A DNA stretch of 25,561 nt, taken from the NCBI GenBank assembly GCA_026770585.1, contig MU646304.1:262646-288206 (forward strand), written 5' to 3'. The notes under the pieces are model-generated. The model saw only the letters and a program-made list of their open reading frames with translations. It was not told the DNA's origin and did not search any database. This document shows, one piece after another, positions 8,510-17,000 of this stretch (position 1 is its first letter; every line of letters starts with the position of its first letter). Source of the stretch: Baffinella frigidus. Its lineage: Eukaryota; Cryptophyceae; Cryptomonadales; Baffinellaceae. The position numbers were made by a program, and so were the translations under genes.

Positions 8510-8647
8510 GCACATCTCAACTCTGTCGAATTGGTTCGTTTCAAATTGCTTGGTCGTTTTGTTCACTGGATTCTCCTCGTCACTGTAGGACATTTAGGGA
8601 GAAAGAGGTTTTCAAAACAGTCCTTGTTCCAGCCTCGACTTGTTTAG
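8510..8647 (+). CDS. PPME1: Possible last exon of PPME1
   Basis: Exon 6 ends in phase 0 after HAIHE, and PME-1 proteins need ~20 more residues. After an AAG-type acceptor (AAGACCAAG) this stretch reads AHLNSVELVRFKLLGRFVHW and on to a TAG at 8645-8647. The pattern V-x-x-LV-x-F-x-L-x-x-R loosely resembles the known C-terminal helix. A second, similar copy starts at 8670 (AHLDFVELVRFDLIGRVVHW) and a third fragment is at ~8797. Which copy, if any, is used is unclear. Confidence 0.35.
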   Translation, partial: AHLNSVELVRFKLLGRFVHWILLVTVGHLGRKRFSKQSLFQPRLV

Positions 8648-9057
8648 TCAACAGCCTGTGCTCACCAAGGCACACCTGGATTTTGTCGAATTAGTTCGTT
8701 TCGATCTGATTGGTCGGGTTGTTCATTGGATTCGTGCTCTGATTGCGCTAGGCTCCCACGCAGGACCACCCCGCAGCGCGGGTTGGCCCCCCCCCCGGTT
8801 CAAATTGATTGGTCGACTTTTCACTGGGCGCCCCACAGCGCTGCGCTCTGATTGCGCGAGGCTTCCCCACAGGACCAAAAGATTTTGTACCAGGACAAGC
8901 CATCTATTGCGAACGAGTGTATATGAAAATCCCATTTCTGACCTGGCGTGGCTTCCACGCAGGACCACCCCGCGGCACTCGCGACAATCCTCCGCCGTTT
9001 CCTCGCACGATACGCCCTCGCCCCTGCGCCGTCCTCCGAAGCCTCCAAACCACGTCC

Positions 9058-9126
9058 TACAGGGGTACCTCGCTCATAAGAAACGCCCACCCCCCTGGGA
9101 CCACCAAGGGCCCTAGGCATAGGCCC
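9058..9126. mobile_element. Half copy of family 1 with duplicated flank
   Basis: Left end and half the core only. The right half is missing; instead the sequence that precedes the element (TCCTCCGAAGCCTCC, 9036) occurs again at 9134-9157. Confidence 0.75.
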
Positions 9127-9313
9127 CTCCGCTTTCCTCCGAAGCCTCCGAACCACGCCCGAACCCTTTCGTTACCCGGCCTGCCTTCCCCTAGCCGCCG
9201 GTGGACACCTCCGTGTATACCCCTCAAGTGCCCATAGGGTGAATATCCACCCTAACTCGCCCATAGGCAGGTCCTAGGGCCCTACCGTAGGGCGTATGAG
9301 CCTACAGGGCACT

Positions 9314-9434
9314 TACAGGGGTACCTCGCTCGTAAGAAACCGCCCCTCCCTAGGACCCTACAGTAGGCCTATGGCTAGGGCCCTAGGGTGGTCCCATGAG
9401 GGGGGCAGTTTCTTATGAGCGAGGTACCCCTGTA
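9314..9434. mobile_element. Family 1 TIR element
   Basis: TACAGGGGTACCTCGCTCGT ... ATGAGCGAGGTACCCCTGTA, 121 bp with the standard core. Confidence 0.85.
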
Positions 9435-9507
9435 GGGGATACGGGTGTTGGGCACCTCCCTACGCGGGTGCGCGGTGTGCACAGTTGTGCATATGACGCG
9501 AGTGCTG

Positions 9508-9870
9508 TACAGGGTTACCTCGCTCATAAGAAACTGCCCCCTCCCTAGGACCACCGTAGGGCCCTAGGCATAGTCCTACTGTAGGGTCCTAGGGGGAGGC
9601 GGTTTCTTATGAGCGAGGTACCCCTGTACAGGGTTGCCTCGCGCTGAAGGAGGCGCACCCCCCTAGGACCCTACAGTAGCCCTATGCCTAGAGCCCTATG
9701 GGAGTCCTAGAGGGTGGGGCAGTTTCTTGTGAGCGAGGTATCCCTGTACAGGGTTACCTCGCGCGTACATGTAACGAGGCGCACCCCCCTAGGACCCTAC
9801 AGTAGGCCTATCTAGCCCTACGGTGGTCGTAGGGGGGGGCGCGGTTCCTTATGAGCGAGGTACCCCTGCA
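9508..9870. mobile_element. Three family 1 elements in tandem, sharing single TA dinucleotides
   Basis: Copies at 9508-9628, 9627-9748 and 9747-9870. Each right end ...CCTGTA overlaps the next left end TACAGGG... by exactly TA. The left ends of copies two and three have diverged (TACAGGGTTGCCTCGCGC, TACAGGGTTACCTCGCGCG). Confidence 0.85.
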
Positions 9871-10013
9871 TGGCGTGAGTGCTGTGAGGCGTGCGACGTC
9901 TCGGGGAGGGTGAAACGACACAACCGCGTCGTTCCCTGTGCACGACCCCCCCGAGCCCCGGACCAGAAACGAAAACTTTCATTGCACGGGAGATTCGGCG
10001 CTGCAGTGGGCAC

Positions 10014-10136
10014 TACAGGGGTACCTTACTCGTAAGAAACCGCACCCCCCTAGGACCATACAGTAGGACCATGCCTAGGGTCCTAGGGTGGTCCTAGGGG
10101 GGGGGGGCGGGTTCTTATGAGCGAGGTACCCCTGTA
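10014..10136. mobile_element. Family 1 TIR element
   Basis: TACAGGGGTACCTTACTCGT ... CGAGGTACCCCTGTA, 123 bp. The 143 bp between this copy and the tandem trio hold an open stretch reading CEACDVSGRVKRHNR, which I do not recognise. Confidence 0.8.
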
Positions 10137-10737
10137 CATGTAGCCGGCATGCGCTGCTCGAAACACTCGCTGCACCAAAGCGTGGTGCTCCTCCTATTCA
10201 ACACAGCGCCCCCCTTACCCCCCCTTCGTCCGAAGAATTCGGGCCTTCTGCGATATTGGATGTGCGAACAAGGCTCAAGCCCGCTGATAGTAGTAAAGGA
10301 CTCTACCTTGGTCGGACAAACCCAGGCCTTGTGCGAACGAAAGAGGTGCGAACACGATGTGCGAACACGGCCACGCAGGCCGCTCTCTGATTGGGCCGCG
10401 TGTGAGGACCGGGTCCGGGATATAGGGATTTCCCCCGATAGGACTCACCCTTGGAGCCCTTATCCCCTGAGGCGGGCCCATCCCGGACCCGGTCCTCACA
10501 CCGCGGCCCGTGTGCGAGCAAGAAGCGCGAACAAGGACCAGACGGCGCGCTGCTGAACCCGGGCCTTGTGCGAAAAAGAGAGGTGCGAACAAGAAGAGCC
10601 AGGCTCAGGCCTTCTGCGATGTTTGGTTGTGCGAACGTGTTTGGTTGGATCAGGCGGCGCGCTGCTTGGGCCGCGGCCGGACTTCTGTGTCGGAGAGCGG
10701 CCGGAAGAAGATCTGGTCCGGCGGCGTGTTCTGCCGT
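10137..10737. other. Gene-poor stretch with GTGCGAAC motifs and a foldback element
   Basis: No supported gene. GTGCGAACA-like words recur at 10262, 10330, 10346, 10359, 10582 and 10629, a degraded dispersed repeat. At 10393-10509 lies a foldback with ends GGGCCGCGTGTGAGGACC and GGTCCTCACACCGCGGCCC. It precedes the GGGTTTA arrays. Confidence 0.6.
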
Positions 10738-11520
10738 CCAGGGTTTGGGGTTTAGGGTTGGGAAATTATGGTTTATGGTTTATGGTTTATGGTTTATGAT
10801 TTATGGTTTAGGGTGTAGGGTTTAGGGTTATGTGTCGGACAAGGGGCGGAAGAGGATCTAGATCCGCCCCCCCTAGGACCACCGTAGCACATAGGCATAT
10901 TTGTACATGTAGGGTCCTAGGCCGCACTTCTGTGTCGGAGAGCGGCCGGAAGAAGATCTGGTCCGGCGGCGTGTTCTGTTGAGGGTTTGGGGTTTGGGGT
11001 TTGGGGTTTGGGGTTTGGGGTTTGGGGTTTGGGAATTGGGGTTTGGGAATTGGGGTTTGGGGTTTGGGGTTTAGGGTTTAGGGTTTAGGGTTTTAAGGTC
11101 AATGCCGTCGTGCCACCCGCACATCAGGGCTTCGGGAATCAACGGTACAGGGGTACCTCGCTCATAAGAAACCGCCGCCCCCCCCTAGGACCACCATAGG
11201 GCCCTAGGCACAGGCCTACTGTAGGGTCCTAGTGGGTGGCGGTTTCTTATGAGCGAGGTACCCCTGTACGAAAGACGATCTGGTCCGGCGGCGTGTTATG
11301 CCGTCATGGTAGGGTTTAGTGTTTAGGGTTTGGGGATTAGGGTTTAGGGCTAAGGGTTTAGGGGCTGGGGTTTGGGGTTTAGGGGTTTGGGTTTTGGGTT
11401 TTGGGTTTCGGGTTTAGGGTTTAGGGGTTGGGGTTGGGGTTCAGGGTTTAGGGTTTAGGGTTTAGGGTTTAGGGCTTATGGCTAAGGTCGTATGGTTTAT
11501 GGCTTATGGTTTATGGCATA
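10738..11520. repeat. GGGTTTA / GGGTTTG arrays with a family 1 element between
   Basis: Arrays at 10738-10830, 10981-11096 and 11311-11520, all G-rich on the plus strand, thus C-rich in the BUB3 sense direction. A 40-bp unit (CGGAAGAAGATCTGGTCCGG) precedes two of them (~10700, ~10945) and a shortened form (GATCTGGTCCGGCGGCGTGT) precedes the third (~11276). Internal arrays, not a chromosome end: unique genes lie on both sides. Confidence 0.85.
11146..11268. mobile_element. Family 1 TIR element between GGGTTTA arrays
   Basis: TACAGGGGTACCTCGCTCAT at the left and its exact inverse at the right; 123 bp. Confidence 0.85.
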
Positions 11521-11652
11521 GGGATTGGCACCCCACGCACGTTGCGAGCTGTGCAATGCAAGCCCGGGCAAAACTGCCCGGGGTTAGAAAACGAGGTGAG
11601 TAAATAATAAAATGAAACCCATACGGAATAAACAATAGAAAATAAGAAATAC

Positions 11653-11722
11653 CTTCTCGCCTTCTTCGAAGGTGTAGGGAGAGGCGACGGCTAGGATGGC
11701 GCCAGTGGGGTTGAACGCCAGC
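11653..11722 (-). pseudogene. Shadow copy of BUB3 exon 9 (3' part with donor)
   Basis: On the minus strand reads [20 protein letters not shown] then GEK and the donor GTATTT. It repeats two thirds of exon 9 with one residue changed. It is separated from the real exon by the element 11723-11830. Confidence 0.85.
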
Positions 11723-11830
11723 TAAAACGAAGGACACACACCACCCCCAGCGTGGTCCTATGCTCCTAAGACTAGCTCTACAGTAGGACCCTAGGGCGGT
11801 GTGTGTCCTTAATTTCGAGTAATCCCTGTA
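11723..11830. mobile_element. Diverged family 1 element sitting in the BUB3 exon 9 donor
   Basis: Its right end, read on the minus strand, is TACAGGGATTACTCG, then GGACACACACC; the inner inverted repeat GGACACACACC pairs with 11732-11742. The family core (CTACAGTAGGACCCTAGGG) is kept. The outermost TA forms the donor of exon 9: AAG|GTACAGG. Confidence 0.75.
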
Positions 11831-11831
11831 C

Positions 11832-12539
11832 CTTCTCGCCTTCCTCGAAAGTGTAGGAAGAGGCGACGGCTAGGATCGCGCCGGTCGGGTTGAACGCCAG
11901 CGCCGCCACCGACGTGGGATACGACCACGGTGCCTGCAATACCAGGACAGTTAGATAGTTAGAGTGCTGCGTAGAGAAGTTGGCCACGGAAATAATGAAA
12001 TAATGGTAAGAGTTGACGGCTCTGGTACAAACATCATCGCATCGCTTCGGCCGAGGCTGCACTTTCTTTCCTGACCGGTTCACACCAAAATCTCCATTTC
12101 CACCCGAGAAGAACTGCGGAAGGTCGGGTGGGAAACCTAGCTCTGCCTCAGTCTATTTGGGCTCACCAATTTGGTGAGCCCGGGCCCTTGCCCGCTCCAA
12201 AATCAACGAATTCGCACCGCACACCCAACATGTCAACTTGGGAATAGTCTGACAGTCGACCCGAGTGAGGCAGCGCGGGCAACGTGCCTGCAGACGGATC
12301 TGGTTCTGCAAGAGGGCCCTATTTACATGTGGGGTTGTAAACTTTTGTACCAGGATAGGGTGTTCCCACCTCGTGTCTGGCCTAATCGGGCATCAAATGG
12401 CTCCAAAGGCAATGAAAGTTACTACACAAAAGACTACATCTCGGTTTAAAATAGGCCCCTCTAGCATTCTCGTGTGGAACGTGCCTGGAGGCGGATCTTG
12501 TTCTGTCCGTCCCACATGACAACCTTCACGTATATATAC

Positions 12540-12624
<85 letters not shown>

Positions 12625-12919
12625 NNNNNNNNNNNNNNNNNNNNNNNNNNNNNNNNNNNNNNNNNNNNNNNNNNNNNNNNNNNNNNNNNNNNNNNNNNNN
12701 NNNNNNNNNNNNNNNNNNNNNNNNNNNNNNNNNNNNNNNNNNNNNNNNNNNNNNNNNNNNNNNNNNNNNNNNNNNNNNNNNNNNNNNNNNNNNNNNNNNN
12801 NNNNNNNNNNNNNNNNNNNNNNNNNNNNNNNNNNNNNNNNNNNNNNNNNNNNNNNNNNNNNNNNNNNNNNNNNNNNNNNNNNNNNNNNNNNNNNNNNNNN
12901 NNNNNNNNNNNNNNNNNNN

Positions 12920-13015
<96 letters not shown>

Positions 13016-13886
13016 GAACGAATTTGGGGCGTGCCTGGAGGCGGATCTTGTTCTGTCCGTCCCACATGATAACCTTCCCGTCGCACCCCCCTGCGGCGAA
13101 TGTCAAGTTTATCGAATGCCCATACTCATACGATAACGGACTGAAAATGGGGTAGTCAGGCCTACGGTGTTGACTACGGTAGGCCGTAGGGCCCAGGGGG
13201 GCTCCTACGAAAAACCGGAGCCTAGGGGAATCCAGGGTGTTGCACAGCGGAATCCAGCCGAGTGCGACCGCGCACGCCACTAGGGGCGGGTGAAGTGCCC
13301 ACCACCTACAAGCTGCGCTACCGGGGTGGCGGGGGTAGAGGTTCTTCTCTCTTTCTCTCTCACTCTCTCTCTCTCTCTCGCGCGCGCTGTCTCTGTCTCT
13401 CTCTGTCCCACTCTCGCGCGCACGCTCTCTCTCTCTCGCTTTCTCTCTCTCTCGCTCGCTTTCTCTCTCTCTCTCGCTTTCTCTCTCTCTCTCTCTCTCT
13501 CCCGCTCGCTCGCTCGCTGTCGCCCCCCCCCCCATCGCGCGCTCTCTCTCAGGGCCCGTCTTTCACAACCGGCGTTTCCCCTTGAGGGCTGGAGCTGGGC
13601 GCAACCTCATCCGGGAACATGTTTAATTTAAAAGAAAATGGCCTATCAAACCGGATTCTGGCCCTAATTAAATTTACTTAGGGCGCTAATTAATCTTGTT
13701 CCAACTCCTATGAACACATAGGGATCCGTTTTCTTTTAAATCAAACATGTGCCCGGATTAGACCTGTGGCGAAGGTGCCGTGTGTGGGGTGGAACGCCAG
13801 CGCGTTGACGGGGTATACTGTGTCCACCCCTTTGGCGTCCTGCGCCCCCCAGAGGTGTGTTTGATTCAGTGTTGGTACCAAGCAAC

Positions 13887-13952
<66 letters not shown>

Positions 13953-14048
13953 GTCTCTCTGTCTCTCTCTCGCTCTCTCTTTCTTGGTGTGTCCTGCTCC
14001 CCCCAGGGGTGTGGTTGATTCGGTTTGGTTCAGTGTTGGTACCAATCA

Positions 14049-14092
<44 letters not shown>

Positions 14093-17000
14093 ATACTGTG
14101 TCTACCCTTGGCGTCCTGCTCCCCCCGTGTGTTTTGATTCGGTTTGGTTCAGTGTTGGTACCAATCACGCTCTCTCTCAGTGCGCCCCCCCCCCGGGGGG
14201 GGGTGGGTTTGATGCAGAGAGAGAACTGTGTTAGCAGCAACACGGCCGCCAGGTTTGCACCCCTATCGAGGCTGTGTCTGAGCAGGACCTAGAGAGAGGT
14301 CATGTGCCCACCCCGTGTGTTGCATTCAGTATTGGTGCCAACCTAACGCGGAACCAGATTCAATTTAAAACACCGTTTGCATAATCTTAAATTTGGAAGC
14401 AAATTCCAAATCAGCAGGCTCAATTTGGAATTCGCTGCTAACTCAGGCTCGGGGGCTCGGCGGGGCAGGGTTTCGGTTTTCGGGTTTCGGGTTTCGGGTT
14501 TCGGGTTCACCTGTGCACGGTGGCACTTGAACGCGTATTTCCTGCGTGCGGAAACGGGTGAGCGGGCAGGGACGTCGAGGCATGGTGAGTGCGAAAACGA
14601 ACTTGCTCTGGAATTCGGGGGCAATCCGGTTGGGTCCCAACCGTACTACGCGGAACGACTGTCTAGAATTCGTGGATTGCGGTCAGTTCACAATTCTTCC
14701 CCACAAATCGGCCACTTTTGGAGAAAAATCGATTTGTTTCTCCTCGTTGACAACTTTTGCCACCCGCAGAAATCTGCGGATACGCGTATTAACGGTTGGG
14801 TCCCGAGCGTAGTGCCCAAATCTCTCATCTGGGATCCGGGTGGCGGTGGGGATGGTGTGCGAGTCGACTCAGTGAGTGGGAAAGGACTTTCATCGCGTCA
14901 CCTACCACACAGTGGACTACGGACCTTTCATCAAAAGTCAACTTGCCCTGTGGGCAGTTAACTTTAAGGATTTTCCGGTTCAACTTTGGTCACGTTACCG
15001 CTAAATCTAGGGGTCCCGAAACCCTCGAAGCCCACCGTGTGGATATAATCTATTTCGCGGCGCGTCCATCCAGAGAGTTTCCGGTACACCGGCGTTCTAA
15101 ACCCGAAAAGAACGAACCGGCTCCAACGCCAAGCTAAATCTGAGATATAATCCATGAGGTAACGAGCATTACTTGCTCTGGAACACAGAAGCGGTGGGGA
15201 TGGTATGCGAGTAGAGAGGGTGGAGTGAGGGGGGCGCGAGTGAGGGGGAAGGGACTTGCTCTGAAACAAACCCTTGACCCTAAACCCTACACCAAAAGAG
15301 CGGGAACGGACTTGCTCTGCAACTCAGGCTCCCGGTATTTTAAACCGTAAAAGTGCGAAATGGCTCCAACGCCAAGGCAAATCTGAGGCGACGGGCGTTA
15401 CTTGCTCTGGAACTCGGGCGCGGCGTCAAAGTACTCCATCGCAACGCGCCCCTCGATCGACGAGAGCGCATACCCCTCCCCGTTCGGGTACGTCCGGATG
15501 CAGCGTGTCTGGAACTTCAGCGATGATTCCCGCTGCCGCACCAACAGCCAGAAATCAATAGCCAGCCACCACAAGCCCGCGCGTGCCCCACCGTGAGTTG
15601 AAGCCTCTCGGCAGACTCCCTAGTTTTATCTCAGAAAAGGAGTTCTAAAACTCATTTTCTTAAGTCAATTCCCCTACAAATTTGTCAAGTTAAGCGGATA
15701 GTAAAGAATAAGTTGACGAATTCGTAGGGGAATTGACTTAAGAAAACGAGTTTTAGAACTCGTTTTCTGAGATAAAGTTCTGCCTGGGTAAAACTGGATT
15801 CCCGCTGCGCGCCGGGGATCCCCTTTGTGAGTTCTAGCTTTGTCTCAGTCTATTTTGGGACCACCGATTTCGCGAGCCACTCCAGTGATGATTCCCGCTG
15901 CTGAAATAGATAAGGGTGTTATCGTCTTGGACTTCCCGCGTGGTCCCCGCCGTGAGTTCTAGCTCTGTCTCGGTGTACCACGCAGGGCTGGATGGGGGGG
16001 TATTCAAAAGTCATTTTTCTAGGGGAAACGGTATAAGTCATTTTTAAAAGGAAAACGGCTCCAACAACGCACCAATGGCTCCAAGACCGCACCTGGGATA
16101 CCCTAGCCAAGAGCCTGGCGTGGTTTGGGCGCACCGGTTTGGTGAACCCGGGGCTCTTTGGAGCGGAAAGTTGACGAATTTGTACCGCACACCCAGCATG
16201 TCAACTTAAGAATAGTCAGCCAACCCGAGTGAGGCAGCGCTAGACCTTTCGCTCTAGCTCGGACAGGTAACGGGCTTTCAGATCCCTCCTTCCAGTCAAC
16301 TCCCGTGCTCGACCCCGCGGTTTTCGGGGGGCCCACCCCAGAACTGAACGGCACGAAAAGGCCCTTTAGAAAGCGGACCTTTTGCTCCGGCTCGGAGAGG
16401 TTCTGGACGTCGTACACCCACACGTGGCGTTCTATTCGGGCTTACCGATTCACACGTGGCAGTCTATTTGGGCTCACTGATTTGGTGAGCCTGGGTTCGT
16501 TTGCGCTCCAAAGTTGACGGATGTGTACCGCACACCCAGCATGACAACCTAACAATAGTCCGCCAACCCGAGTGAGGCAGCGCTAGACCTTTTGCTCCGG
16601 CTCCGAGAGGTTCCGGACTTTCAGATCCCTACTTCCAGTCAACTCCCGGGCTCGACCCCCCGGTTTTCGGGGGGCCCACCCCGGAACTGAACGGCACGAA
16701 AAGGCCCTTAAGGAAACGGACCTTTTGCTCCGGCTCGGAGAGTTTCCGGACGTCGTACACCCACACGTGGCGGTTCGCCGTTCCAACAACGATGCGGTTC
16801 TGGGTCACCGCCATCGTGAACACCTGTCCACAGGGGGAGGGTTTACGGTTCAGGAGCTGGGGTTTGAGGTGGAACAGGAGCAGGGGAGACTGCATCGTGA
16901 ACACCTGTGAAGCGAAACGCGGGTTTGGGGATGAGGGGTTGGGGTTCGGGGTTCAGGGAAGCGGCTGCCGCCGGGGCACGCCCTCGCGAACACCTTCCAG

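Noticed and set aside
8809-9237. Frames containing YRGTSLIRN or YERGTPV
   Set aside because: These words are translations of the family 1 inverted repeat and recur at every copy; not genes.
9880-10012. Open stretch CEACDVSGRVKRHNR between two family 1 elements
   Set aside because: Only ~45 residues, no splice context or family recognised; could be a chance frame or gene fragment.
12393-13535. Large open frame with IYIYIY and X residues
   Set aside because: Produced by the TA array and the run of N.
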